DNA from: Nocardioides sp. BP30
GTDB taxonomy: Bacteria > Actinomycetota > Actinomycetes > Propionibacteriales > Nocardioidaceae
Assembly: GCF_029873215.1 (NCBI RefSeq)
Contig: NZ_CP123620.1
Location: 558,001 to 622,000, forward strand
Direction of reading: 5' to 3'
DNA length: 64,000 bases
Every line of letters begins with the position of its first letter. Position 1 is the first letter of the stretch. Shown here piece by piece: positions 1 to 8,143 of this stretch. The translations under genes and the position numbers were made by a program. The notes below the pieces were generated by a model. That model made no database searches. It worked only from the letters and a program-made list of their open reading frames with translations, and was not told the origin of the DNA.

Positions 1-1
1 G

Positions 2-247
2 CTGGTCGACCTGTTCGGCATCGTCAACCAGCTGGAGAGCACCAACCCGCAGGACGTGGTGCCGATCCTGATGGTCGGTGTCGCGTGGTACCTCGTCATC
101 GCCGCCGTGCTGACAGTGGTGCAGTTCTACGTCGAGCGCTTCTTCGCCAGGGGCGCGGTGCGGACGCTGCCCCGCACGCCGTTCCAGCGCCTGGTCGACG
201 GGCTCAAGCAGGCGCGGCTGCGGCTCGCCGAGGCGGTGACACGATGA
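2..247 (+). CDS. Amino-acid ABC transporter permease, C-terminal fragment
   Basis: The reading frame is open from the window edge (codon phase begins at base 2) and gives the last 81 residues of an inner-membrane permease. One membrane segment is visible (about residues 21-45, VPILMVGVAWYLVIAA...), followed by the basic cytoplasmic tail (FFARGAVRTLPRTP) typical of the HisM/GlnP family. The stop codon overlaps the start of the following ATPase gene (ATGA), so the two are translationally coupled. The downstream ATPase and family-3 binding protein identify the system as a polar amino-acid importer. Substrate cannot be told from this fragment. Confidence 0.85.
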   Translation: MVDLFGIVNQLESTNPQDVVPILMVGVAWYLVIAAVLTVVQFYVERFFARGAVRTLPRTPFQRLVDGLKQARLRLAEAVTR

Positions 248-1029
248 GCGCGCTTACCGCCGTCCCGTCCGTCCCGGCGGTGGAGATCCGCAACGCCCAC
301 AAGGCCTTCGGCGGTGCCGAGGTCATCCGCGGGATCGACCTCTCCCTGCCCACGGGCGGGGTCACGGTGATCCTGGGCCCGTCGGGCTCGGGCAAGTCGA
401 CCCTGCTGCGCGCCATCAACCACCTCGAGCCCCTCGACCTCGGGTACGTCGCCGTCCACGGTGAGCTGATCGGCGTGCACGAGCGCCGCGGGCGGCTGCA
501 CGAGCTGCCGGCCGCGGTGGTCCGGCGCCAGCGCACCCGGATCGGATTCGTCGCGCAGAGCTTCAACCTCTTCCCGAACCTGACCGTCGCGGAGAACGTC
601 GCCGAGCCGCTGCTCGCCCACAAGCGGGCCGGCAAGGAGGAGGCCCGCGCCCGCGCCCTCGCGCTGCTGAGCCGGGTCGGGCTCGGGGAGCGCGGCGATG
701 CCTACCCGCGCCAGCTCTCCGGCGGTCAGCAGCAACGGGTCGCCATCGCGCGTGCCCTGGCGCTGCAACCGGAGGTGCTGCTGTTCGACGAGCCCACCTC
801 GGCGCTGGATCCCGAGCTGGTGGGCGAGGTGCTGGCGGTCATCCGCGAGCTGGCCACCGACGGCCGCACGCTGGTCATCGTCTCGCACGAGATCGGCTTC
901 GCCCGCGAGGTCGCCGACCACGTGGTCTTCATCGACGGCGGCGTGGTCGTCGAGCAGGGGCCGCCCAGCCGGGTGATCGACCACCCGACCGAGGCGCGCA
1001 CCAGGGAGTTCCTCGGCAAGGTCCTCTGA
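244..1029 (+). CDS. Amino-acid ABC transporter ATP-binding protein
   Basis: This 261-residue protein is the nucleotide-binding subunit of a GlnQ/HisP-type importer. Visible motifs are Walker A GPSGSGKST (45-53), Q-loop Q105, signature LSGGQ (158-162), Walker B VLLFDEP (178-184) and the switch histidine in VSHE (H215). Length is normal for the family. ATG at 244 is chosen because it overlaps the permease stop as ATGA; the frame is open further upstream, but that stretch lies inside the permease gene. It should energise import of the ligand captured by the lipoprotein encoded 98 bp downstream. Confidence 0.95.
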   Translation: MSALTAVPSVPAVEIRNAHKAFGGAEVIRGIDLSLPTGGVTVILGPSGSGKSTLLRAINHLEPLDLGYVAVHGELIGVHERRGRLHELPAAVVRRQRTRIGFVAQSFNLFPNLTVAENVAEPLLAHKRAGKEEARARALALLSRVGLGERGDAYPRQLSGGQQQRVAIARALALQPEVLLFDEPTSALDPELVGEVLAVIRELATDGRTLVIVSHEIGFAREVADHVVFIDGGVVVEQGPPSRVIDHPTEARTREFLGKVL

Positions 1030-1127
1030 CCCTGCCGTCCGCCTCGCCCGGGCGGACCCGCGCCTATCCCCACGATTCCCCAGACCCGACCGGCACAGGG
1101 CCGGTGGGTGCGAACCCGAGGAGAACC

Positions 1128-2174
1128 ATGTCCATCGCCCGACCCTTCCGCCGCGGTCTCGGCGCGGCCGCGACCGCCGGCGTGCTCAGTGTGGCGCTCG
1201 CCGCCTGCGGCAGCAGCTCGGCGTCGGATGACGCCGCCGCGGGTGCAAGCCCTTCCACCGCGAGCGGGACCACGTCGGTGGCGATCGCCACCGCTGCCGG
1301 GCAGCAGTACAAGCTGACCCGCATCTCGGTGCCCGTGGTGGCATCGATCCGCCAGGAGCTGCCAGCGGCGATCCTCAAGAGCGGGGAGCTGACCATCGGC
1401 GAGGGCGCGCTGCCCTCCGGGTTCCCGCCGCTGGCCTACGTCGGCACCGACAACAAGACGTTCACCGGCGCGGAGCCGGATCTCGGCCGCCTGATCGCGG
1501 CGGTTCTCGGCCTCAAGCCGGTGATCAACAACTCGACGTGGGACAACCTCTTCGTCGGCATCGACTCGGGCAAGAACGATGTCGGCTTCTCCAACATCAC
1601 CGTCACCGAGGAGCGCAAGCAGAAGTACGACTTCGCCTCCTACCGGCAGGACAACCTGGCGCTCGCCGTGAAGAAGGGCACCACCTGGACCTTCGACCGC
1701 AACGATCCGCGCGGCTATGAGGTCCTGGCCGGGAAGAAGGTCGCCGTCGGGTCCGGCACCAACCAGGAGAAGATCCTGCTGCACTGGCGCGACCTGCTGA
1801 AGAAGGAGGGCAAGACGCTCGAGGTGAAGTACTTCGCCGACGACACCTCGGCCTGGACGGCGCTGGCGTCGGGCCAGATCGATGCCTACTTCGGCCCCAA
1901 CCCCGGCATCGCCTACCAGGAGTCCATCACCAAGGGCACGCCGAAGGAGGTCGCCACCGCCGGCACCTACTCCGGTGCCGGGGCGTCGCTGCAGGGTCTG
2001 ATCGCTGCGACGACGAAGAAGGGGGACGGCCTCGTGCAGCCGCTGGCCGATGCGATCGACTACCTGATCAAGAACGGCCAGTACGCCGCCTGGCTGGCGG
2101 CGTACAACCTGTCCAACGAGGCGGTGACCAGCGCTCAGGTCAACCCGGCTGGCCTCCCGCTCAGCAACTCCTGA
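1128..2174 (+). CDS. Amino-acid ABC transporter substrate-binding lipoprotein
   Basis: This 348-residue exported lipoprotein has a basic N-terminus, a hydrophobic segment and a lipobox ending at Cys27 (ALAAC), then a Ser/Ala/Asp-rich linker. The mature part is a family-3 solute-binding domain: LTIGEGALPSGFPPLAY, the E-P-D-L core, GFSNITVTEERKQKYDF and GQIDAYFGP are all characteristic. ATG 1128 is preceded by GAGGAG eight bases upstream. It is the ligand receptor for the permease and ATPase encoded just before it. The transcription unit ends in a strong hairpin at 2197-2230. The specific amino acid is not predictable from sequence alone. Confidence 0.93.
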   Translation: MSIARPFRRGLGAAATAGVLSVALAACGSSSASDDAAAGASPSTASGTTSVAIATAAGQQYKLTRISVPVVASIRQELPAAILKSGELTIGEGALPSGFPPLAYVGTDNKTFTGAEPDLGRLIAAVLGLKPVINNSTWDNLFVGIDSGKNDVGFSNITVTEERKQKYDFASYRQDNLALAVKKGTTWTFDRNDPRGYEVLAGKKVAVGSGTNQEKILLHWRDLLKKEGKTLEVKYFADDTSAWTALASGQIDAYFGPNPGIAYQESITKGTPKEVATAGTYSGAGASLQGLIAATTKKGDGLVQPLADAIDYLIKNGQYAAWLAAYNLSNEAVTSAQVNPAGLPLSNS

Positions 2175-2196
2175 GGCCGGTTCCCGCCGCCACCTG

Positions 2197-2230
2197 GACG
2201 GCCCCGCGATCACTCGATCGCGGGGCCGTC
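2197..2230 (+). terminator. Rho-independent-type hairpin after the amino-acid transporter
   Basis: A perfect 15-bp stem (GACGGCCCCGCGATC at 2197-2211 pairing with 2216-2230) closes a 4-base ACTC loop, 22 bp after the binding-protein stop. No T-tract follows, which is common for actinobacterial terminators. It separates the transporter from the PadR operon. Confidence 0.8.
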
Positions 2231-2252
2231 CGCATCTCAGGAGACGGGTGAC

Positions 2253-2288
2253 TTGACGCGCTATACCGAGTATGCGCATACTCGGTAT
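2253..2288 (+). promoter_or_regulatory. Promoter with PadR operator palindrome
   Basis: A TTGACG -35 (2253-2258) and a CATACT -10-like hexamer (2277-2282) with an 18-bp spacer flank and overlap a perfect 26-bp palindrome at 2263-2288. Each half reads ATACCGAGTATGC on its own strand. The palindrome lies 22 bp before the padR start codon at 2310. A repressor bound here would block RNA polymerase, so autorepression of padR and its operon is the natural reading. PadR operators are typically palindromes of this kind (established for the family); binding here is inferred. Confidence 0.8.
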
Positions 2289-2309
2289 GTAAGCAACGAG
2301 AGGTCAGGG

Positions 2310-2831
2310 ATGTCGGTCAAGCACGCGCTGCTCGCGCTCCTGGAGCGGGAGCCGATGTACGGCTACCAGCTCCGTGCCGCGTTCGAGGAGCGCACCGCCC
2401 AGCTGTGGCCGCTGAACATCGGGCAGGTCTACACGACCCTCGCCCGGCTGGAGCGCGACGGCCTGGTGGAAGGTGGCGAGACCGACGCCGACGGCCACCA
2501 GCTCTACCGGTTGACCGACGCCGGCCGGACCGAGGTGACCGACTGGTTCGGCAGCGCGGTTCCCCGGACCCAGCCGCCTCGCGACGAGCTCGCGATCAAA
2601 CTGGCCTTCGCCGTCGGCGCACCGTCGCTCGACCTGGCGGCCGTGATCCAACGACAGCGCAGCGCCACGATGGCCTCGCTGCAGGAGCACACCCGGCTCA
2701 AGCGCAGCTCCACCGATCTCGCCTACGGCCTGGTCCTCGACGCGCTGATCTTCGCTGCCGAGGCCGAGATCCGTTGGCTCGACCACTGTGAGGCACGACT
2801 GCGCCAGGACGGCTCGAGGACCTCGCGATGA
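2310..2831 (+). CDS. PadR-family transcriptional regulator
   Basis: The protein has 173 residues with the N-terminal winged-helix typical of PadR: VKHALLALLEREPMYGYQL, then NIGQVYTTLARLERDGLV and the wing YRLTDAGR. A C-terminal helical dimerisation region follows (PadR_C-like), ending in AEIRWLDHCEARLR. ATG 2310 is preferred over the in-frame TTG at 2253 because it matches the family N-terminus and has a GAGAGG ribosome site; the TTG coincides with the -35 box. It overlaps the following 50-codon ORF by ATGA and sits upstream of an ABC exporter, which PadR proteins often repress. Confidence 0.93.
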   Translation: MSVKHALLALLEREPMYGYQLRAAFEERTAQLWPLNIGQVYTTLARLERDGLVEGGETDADGHQLYRLTDAGRTEVTDWFGSAVPRTQPPRDELAIKLAFAVGAPSLDLAAVIQRQRSATMASLQEHTRLKRSSTDLAYGLVLDALIFAAEAEIRWLDHCEARLRQDGSRTSR

Positions 2832-2980
2832 GCTCCTACCTGGCCCCCACCGAGGCTGACCGGCTCCGCAGAGCGGAGATCCGCTGGCTCGAGCAGGCCC
2901 GCGAGCGGCTACGCCGCCCCGCTCCTGCCACCCGTCGTACCGACCCGCCCGAGACCCGAACCGAGGAGACCGACCGATGA
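2828..2980 (+). CDS. Small 50-residue protein between padR and ABC exporter genes
   Basis: This short ORF overlaps padR by ATGA at its start and the ATPase gene by ATGA at its end, so it fits exactly into the coupled operon, which argues that it is translated. The peptide is highly charged, with no membrane segment. It contains AEIRWLEQARERLRR, which closely resembles the tail of the PadR protein encoded just upstream (AEIRWLDHCEARLR). It could be a free copy of the PadR dimerisation helix or simply a translational bridge. I recognise no named family. Confidence 0.7.
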   Translation: MSSYLAPTEADRLRRAEIRWLEQARERLRRPAPATRRTDPPETRTEETDR

Positions 2981-3690
2981 CCACTCCTGGCAGCCCTGTG
3001 CTCCATCTCGACCGCGTCACGCGGATCCACGGCGCCGGTGAGCTCGCGGTCCATGCGCTGCGCGAGGTCTCCTTCGAGGCGTACGCCGGCGAGCTCGTGG
3101 CGGTAATGGGTCCCTCCGGCTCCGGGAAGTCGACGTTGCTCACGATCGCGGGCGGCCTCGACCAGCCGACCGCCGGTCGCGTGCTGGTGGAGGGCGCCGA
3201 CCTGACCGCCGCGGGGAACGCCGGCCGGGCCAAGCTGCGCCGTACCTCCATCGGATACGTGTTCCAGGACTTCAACCTCATCCCGGCCCTGACGGCCGCG
3301 GAGAACGTCAGCCTCCCGATGGAGCTGGACGGCGTACCGGCCCGGGGCGCGCGGGCGAGAGCCGTGGCCGCTCTGGAGGAGCTGGGCATCGACGAGCTGG
3401 CGGACCGCTTCCCCGACGAGATGTCGGGCGGCCAGCAGCAGCGGGTCGCCATCGCCCGCGCCGTCGTCGGCGAGCGGCGGCTCGTCCTCGCCGACGAGCC
3501 GACCGGTGCGCTGGACTCCGTCACGGGTGAGGACATCCTGCGCCTGCTGCGGGCGCGCTGCGACGCGGGTGCGGCCGGGGTCCTGGTCACGCACGAGCCG
3601 CGGCACGCAGGGTGGGCGGACCGCATCGTCTACCTCCGCGACGGTGCAGTGGTCGACGAGGCCGGCCGGTCGACGGCGGTCCGGGCATGA
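2977..3690 (+). CDS. ABC transporter ATP-binding protein (MacB/LolD type)
   Basis: A 237-residue ATPase of the MacB/LolD/FtsE class. Walker A GPSGSGKST (45-53), the SIGYVFQDFNLIP Q-loop region, signature MSGGQ (149-153), Walker B LVLADEPTG (169-177) and switch His206 are all intact. FQxFNL around the Q-loop and a short helical domain are typical of subunits paired with FtsX-like permeases. It is coupled by ATGA to the upstream 50-codon ORF and the downstream permease. It probably drives export or extraction of lipids, peptides or antibiotics; the substrate is unknown. Confidence 0.94.
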   Translation: MTTPGSPVLHLDRVTRIHGAGELAVHALREVSFEAYAGELVAVMGPSGSGKSTLLTIAGGLDQPTAGRVLVEGADLTAAGNAGRAKLRRTSIGYVFQDFNLIPALTAAENVSLPMELDGVPARGARARAVAALEELGIDELADRFPDEMSGGQQQRVAIARAVVGERRLVLADEPTGALDSVTGEDILRLLRARCDAGAAGVLVTHEPRHAGWADRIVYLRDGAVVDEAGRSTAVRA

Positions 3691-6341
3691 GGGGCTGGTT
3701 CACGAGCTGGCGGCTCGCGCTGCGGCTCGCGCGTCGCGACCTGGTCAAGCACCGCGCCCGCGCCATCATCGCGCTGGTGATGGTGACGCTGCCGGTCTTC
3801 GGCGTGGTCACCGCCGACATCCTGATCCAGACGGCGAAGGTCTCGCCCAGCGAGGGCATCGACCGGCGGATCGGCACCGTCGCCACCGCCGAGCTCGTCC
3901 GCACCGGTGACGACCAGAAGGTGGTCCAGGGTGCGGACCCCACCGACTACGGCGACGAGGGCGACCTGGCTCGGCCCACGACCCTCGCCGACATCGAGCG
4001 GGTGATCGGCAGGCGCACGATGCTGCCCGCAGCCCTCCACGGCGACGCGCTGGTCCGCACCGCGCACGGCCGCGAGAGCGTTCGCGCCGACCAGGTCGAC
4101 GCCTCGGCGCCGCTCGCCAGGGGCCTGTACCGGCTCACCCGCGGACGCTGGCCGACCTCGACCGACGAGGTGGTCGTCAACCGGGCGCTGCTGGAGCGCG
4201 GCGTGGGCGACACCCTGCGCGTGGTCAGCCCCGACCGCAGCGAGTCGACGCGGAGGATCGTCGGCACGATCGTGGACGCCAGCACCCGCGACGGCTCGGT
4301 CGCCGTCGGACTGCCCGGCGCCTTCCCGGACAGCTCGGCCTCCGCCGCCCCGGACGATGGCGCGGCGTGGCTGGTGGACGGGCCGCCGATCACCTGGGCG
4401 CAGGTCAAGCAGCTCAACGCGCTCGGCGTGCTGGTCACCGACCGGCAGATCGCCGGCCATCCGGATGACTATCCGGACCCCTTCCCGAGCTCGGGCATCG
4501 ACGAGAGCACCTTCCAGGTCGCGGTCCTGGTGGCGGTGATGGCGCTGATCGAGGTCGTCCTGCTGGCCGGTCCCGCCTTCGCGGTGGGCGCACGCAAGCA
4601 GCAGCGCTCCCTGGCCCTCCTGGTCGCATCGGGCGGTACGCCGGCGCAGTCGCGGCGGGTGATCATCGCCGGCGGCCTGCTCCTCGGCCTCTGCGCCGGC
4701 CTGGTCGGCGTGGCGGGCGGCATCGGGCTCGCCCGGCTGCTGGTGCCGGCGGTCCAGCACGTCGACGGAACCTGGCTGGGCCCGTTCGACGTACCGTGGG
4801 CGCACCTGGCGGCGGTCGCCGCGTTCGGGCTGGTCAGCGCGCTGATCGCCTGCGTCGTACCGGCGTGGATCGCCTCGCGGCAGAACGTGGTGGCCGTCCT
4901 CGCCGGTCGCCGCGGTGATGCCAGGCCGGTGCGCGCGTTCCCGCTGCTCGGCGTGGTGCTGTTCGCGATCGGCGTGCTGATGGCTGTCGAGGGGGCGCGG
5001 GGACGCGGCGACCTGATGGTCTCGTGGTCGGCCGTGGTCTGCGTACTGGGCATGGTGCTGTTGGTCCCCGTCGTGGTGATGGCACTGGCCCGCGTCGCCG
5101 GACGTCTTCCGCTCGCGCTTCGCTTCGCGGCCCGCGACGCCGTCCGGCACCGCACCCGCACGACGCCGGCCGTGGCGGCTGTCGCGGCGACGGTCGCCGG
5201 CGTGGTGGCGCTCGGCATCTCGACCGGCAGCGACGCCCTGCAGAATCGCGAGACCTACCAGCCGCTCCTGGCGCTGGGCAACGCCGAGGTGACGCCGTCG
5301 GAGGACTTCAGCGACGTGGACCCGTCCACGATGGACTGGACGAAGGTGACCGACGTGATCCGGCAGCACGTCCCCGATGCGCGGATCTCGGTCGTGCGGG
5401 GTGTGCAGCAGTCGACGCCCGCGGGCGACTACACCGACGTGAGGTTCCAGGTGCCGGGCCAGGTCGACACCGACGTCTCACCGGCCCAGTCCCGCTACGC
5501 CGAGGGGACCGACCTCGTGGTCAGCGGCGCCGCTGACCTGCCCCCTACCCTCGTCGCGGCACTGCGGCCCGGTGACGGCGTCCAGGCCGCCCTCGCCGCG
5601 GGCAGGGCGGTCGTCTTCAGCAGCGACACCGGCCAGGCCCGGTTGAGGCAGGTCACGATCAGCGTCGACGTGACGAAGGCGGACGGCACGCTCACGCACG
5701 TGCTCTCCAAGACGGTGCCGGCCACCGTCGTCTACCGCGGCGCCGACGTCTCGGCCCCGCTGCATGCGATTCTGCCGCCGGCCCTCGCGCAGGGGCTGAA
5801 GCTGCCCACCGTCGTCGCCGGGCTCGAGCTCGACCAGCCGCATCTGTCGAACGCGGCACAGAAGGATCTCGATGCCGCACTCGACGGCCTCGCCACGCCC
5901 GCGACGATCTACGTCGAGCGCGGCTACCAGACCAAGACCGACGCGCTGATCATCCAGTTCGTGCTGGCGGCACTGGCGGCGATCCTGATGCTCGGTGGCA
6001 CGCTGACGGCGATGTTCCTGGCCCTGTCCGATGCCCGGCCCGACCTGGCCACCCTGGCCGCCGTCGGCGCCGATCCGCGGACCCGCCGCGGGGTGGCGGC
6101 GTCGTACACCTTCGTGGTCGCCTTCGTCGGGGCGGTGCTCGGGATGCTGGTCGGGTTCGTGCCCGGCATCGCGATCACCTGGCCGTTGACCGGGCAGCAG
6201 TACCCCGGCAGCAAGGGCCCCTACCTCGACATCCCGTGGCTCCTGATCGGGCTGGTCGTGGTGGGTCTGCCGGTGCTGACAGCGCTGCTCGTCGGCGCCT
6301 GCACGCGCTCGAGGCTGCCGATGGTCTCGCGGCTGTCCTGA
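3687..6341 (+). CDS. FtsX-like ABC transporter permease
   Basis: This 884-residue membrane protein begins with a basic cytoplasmic stretch and one membrane helix (about 27-47). A large extracellular MacB-type domain (about 50-275) is followed by FtsX-like membrane helices in the middle (about 280-490), a second extracellular region, and three C-terminal helices (about 755-880). This duplicated arrangement is usual for two-component exporters in which one polypeptide supplies both halves. ATG 3687 overlaps the ATPase stop as ATGA. It works with the preceding ATPase under PadR control. No substrate can be assigned. Confidence 0.92.
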   Translation: MRGWFTSWRLALRLARRDLVKHRARAIIALVMVTLPVFGVVTADILIQTAKVSPSEGIDRRIGTVATAELVRTGDDQKVVQGADPTDYGDEGDLARPTTLADIERVIGRRTMLPAALHGDALVRTAHGRESVRADQVDASAPLARGLYRLTRGRWPTSTDEVVVNRALLERGVGDTLRVVSPDRSESTRRIVGTIVDASTRDGSVAVGLPGAFPDSSASAAPDDGAAWLVDGPPITWAQVKQLNALGVLVTDRQIAGHPDDYPDPFPSSGIDESTFQVAVLVAVMALIEVVLLAGPAFAVGARKQQRSLALLVASGGTPAQSRRVIIAGGLLLGLCAGLVGVAGGIGLARLLVPAVQHVDGTWLGPFDVPWAHLAAVAAFGLVSALIACVVPAWIASRQNVVAVLAGRRGDARPVRAFPLLGVVLFAIGVLMAVEGARGRGDLMVSWSAVVCVLGMVLLVPVVVMALARVAGRLPLALRFAARDAVRHRTRTTPAVAAVAATVAGVVALGISTGSDALQNRETYQPLLALGNAEVTPSEDFSDVDPSTMDWTKVTDVIRQHVPDARISVVRGVQQSTPAGDYTDVRFQVPGQVDTDVSPAQSRYAEGTDLVVSGAADLPPTLVAALRPGDGVQAALAAGRAVVFSSDTGQARLRQVTISVDVTKADGTLTHVLSKTVPATVVYRGADVSAPLHAILPPALAQGLKLPTVVAGLELDQPHLSNAAQKDLDAALDGLATPATIYVERGYQTKTDALIIQFVLAALAAILMLGGTLTAMFLALSDARPDLATLAAVGADPRTRRGVAASYTFVVAFVGAVLGMLVGFVPGIAITWPLTGQQYPGSKGPYLDIPWLLIGLVVVGLPVLTALLVGACTRSRLPMVSRLS

Positions 6342-6373
6342 CGCCGAGACGTCACCTTCGGGAGGTCGAGAGG

Positions 6374-7300
6374 TCACTTCCCGCGCTCGCGCCACCACGC
6401 CACGGTCTGTCGCGCACCCTCGGTCATCGGGGTGGGCGACAGGCCGAGCCGGGCCTCGCTCGCGGTGGAGTCCATCACGAACGGGCGCTCGAACTGGTAG
6501 GTCATCTCCACGATCTCCCGGGTGTCGCGGTGCACGGCGCCCACCGCTCGCAGCAACCACGTCGGGACGGTCGAGACCCTCGGGGCGGGTACGCCGGCCA
6601 CCTCGGCGTACAGCGTCACCAGCTCGCGCTGGCTCAGCGGGGCGGCGGTGGGTGCGTGCAGGACAGCGCCCCACAGCGAGGAGTCGCCGGCCGCCCGGAT
6701 CATCGCCGCGGCCAGGTCGGGGACGTAGGTCCACGAGTGCGGCGCGTCCGGGTCGCCGATCACCCGCATCGTGCGGCCGGCCAGGACGGTCGGCACCATC
6801 CGCTCACCGGCGTGGGCGGTCAGCACGCCCGGGCCGTAGAAGTCGGAGGCGACCACGCTGACGGTGGCGGTGGCCGAGCGCTCCCGGGCCGCGAGGAGCT
6901 GCGTGCGCACCCCGGGCTTGCCGAAGTCGGCGGTGCGCGGCGTCGACTCGGTCATGGGAGCCGACACGTGGCCGTAGGAGTAGAGGCTCTCGGGGAACAC
7001 CACGACCGCGTCCGTACGGCGGGCGGCCTCCAGCACGGTGTGCTCGGCGTGGGGGAGCTCGGTCCGCCACACGTCGGCCCGGTAGGCCGAGGCGTGCATG
7101 CAGTCGTAGACGACACGGCTGCCGTCGAGTGCCTCGCTCAGCTGGCGGAGGTCGCCGGCGTCGGCGCGGCGCCGCTCGACGAGCGGGTGCTCCGGGCCGC
7201 TGCCCGACCTGGTGAGGAGCCGCACCGGCTCACCGGCGGCGGCGAGCTGGAGGGCGATGGTGGATCCGACCGGACCCGCTCCGATGACGACGTTGTTCAT
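6374..7300 (-). CDS. NAD(P)-dependent epimerase/reductase-like protein (atypical SDR)
   Basis: A 308-residue Rossmann protein whose N-terminus MNNVVIGAGPVGS carries the dinucleotide-binding glycine motif (G7, G9, G12). DAGDLRQL, VVYDCMHASAY and SWTYVPDLAAAMIRAA match extended/atypical SDR epimerases. The usual YxxxK catalytic pair is not obvious; LYSYG sits at that place without the lysine, so enzymatic activity is uncertain. The start at 7300 has a GGAGA ribosome site. It is divergent from a TetR gene, with two matching operators in the 127-bp gap, so it is probably the regulator's target. Substrate unknown. Confidence 0.85.
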   Translation of the reverse strand: MNNVVIGAGPVGSTIALQLAAAGEPVRLLTRSGSGPEHPLVERRRADAGDLRQLSEALDGSRVVYDCMHASAYRADVWRTELPHAEHTVLEAARRTDAVVVFPESLYSYGHVSAPMTESTPRTADFGKPGVRTQLLAARERSATATVSVVASDFYGPGVLTAHAGERMVPTVLAGRTMRVIGDPDAPHSWTYVPDLAAAMIRAAGDSSLWGAVLHAPTAAPLSQRELVTLYAEVAGVPAPRVSTVPTWLLRAVGAVHRDTREIVEMTYQFERPFVMDSTASEARLGLSPTPMTEGARQTVAWWRERGK

Positions 7301-7326
7301 GGTCTCTCCTTCGTCGAGGTGATTGT

Positions 7327-7341
7327 GAGAGCACCGCTCTC
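7327..7341. promoter_or_regulatory. Operator 1 of the SDR/TetR intergenic region
   Basis: The perfect inverted repeat GAGAGC-ACC-GCTCTC lies 27 bp before the minus-strand oxidoreductase start. It shares the GAGCANNGCTC core with the second site at 7376-7390. Its position suits repression of the oxidoreductase promoter by the TetR protein encoded next door. Confidence 0.65.
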
Positions 7342-7375
7342 GGTTTCGATCATGGGCCCTCTTCGGAGATAAAGC

Positions 7376-7390
7376 AAGAGCAGTGCTCAC
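7376..7390. promoter_or_regulatory. Operator 2 of the SDR/TetR intergenic region
   Basis: AAGAGCAGTGCTCAC shares the AGAGCA..GCTC.C pattern of operator 1. It ends three bases before a TTGCCT -35-like hexamer (7393-7398) of the tetR promoter. Two similar sites flanking the divergent promoters are typical for an autoregulating TetR protein. Confidence 0.6.
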
Positions 7391-7392
7391 AT

Positions 7393-7421
7393 TTGCCTCG
7401 ATCGCTCTCTGACGGCACGAT
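7393..7421 (+). promoter_or_regulatory. tetR promoter, probably leaderless
   Basis: TTGCCT (7393-7398), a 17-bp spacer and CACGAT (7416-7421) stand six bases before the ATG at 7428. With a start site 6-7 bp after the -10, the mRNA would begin at or next to the start codon. The same -10/start spacing recurs elsewhere in this window. Confidence 0.5.
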
Positions 7422-7427
7422 GGGGGC

Positions 7428-8132
7428 ATGGAGGGAACGCCGCGTGATCGCGCCCGAGCACGGACCATGGCCGACATCGTCCGGATAGGTCGCGAGCACC
7501 TGAGCAGCGACGGTGCCGCCGCACTCTCACTGCGGGCGGTGGCGCGCGATCTGGGCGTGGTCTCCTCGGCCGTCTACCGCTACGTCGCCAGCCGCGACGA
7601 GTTGCTCACCCTGCTCGTCGTGGCGGGCTACGACGAGCTCGGCGACGCCGTCGACGAGGCCCTCGGAGGCATCGACGAGGGTGACTTCCGGGGGCGGCTG
7701 CTCGCGATCGGCGCAGCGGTGCGCAGCTGGGCGGTGCGCGAGCCGGCGATGTACGCCCTGCTCTTCGGCAGCCCGGTCCCGGGCTACCACGCACCTGCCG
7801 AGCGGACCACCGGGCCGGGCACGCGGGTGATCCGGGCGCTGGTACGGCTGTGGACCGAGGCGTACGCCGCCGGGGCGATGCGGCTCCCCGACGGGCCGCC
7901 GGTGCCCGCCGGCCTGGCCGCGTCGTTCCTCGCCGTACGCGACGAGCTCGGGGTGGAGCTTCCCGACCAGGCGCTCGCGCGCGGCGTGCTGGCGTGGGCC
8001 GCGCTGTTCGGCTGTGTCAGCTTCGAGGTGTTCGGGCAGTACGGCGCCGACACCTTCGGCGACCCCGCCGCCCTCTTCGAGCACCAGCTCCAGGTGCTCG
8101 CCGAGACGGTGGGGCTGGTCGATCGACGCTGA
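7428..8132 (+). CDS. TetR-family regulator with WHG-type C-terminal domain
   Basis: This 234-residue regulator has an N-terminal TetR helix-turn-helix (ALSLRAVARDLGVVSSAVYRYVASRDELL, about residues 28-58). Its C-terminal ligand domain contains MYALLFGSPVPGYHAP, as in the WHG subgroup. It is transcribed divergently from the SDR-like gene and probably represses both genes through the two operators at 7327-7341 and 7376-7390. An alternative start at the later ATG 7467 would still keep the HTH. The ligand is unknown. Confidence 0.92.
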   Translation: MEGTPRDRARARTMADIVRIGREHLSSDGAAALSLRAVARDLGVVSSAVYRYVASRDELLTLLVVAGYDELGDAVDEALGGIDEGDFRGRLLAIGAAVRSWAVREPAMYALLFGSPVPGYHAPAERTTGPGTRVIRALVRLWTEAYAAGAMRLPDGPPVPAGLAASFLAVRDELGVELPDQALARGVLAWAALFGCVSFEVFGQYGADTFGDPAALFEHQLQVLAETVGLVDRR

Positions 8133-8143
8133 GGCGGCGCGCT

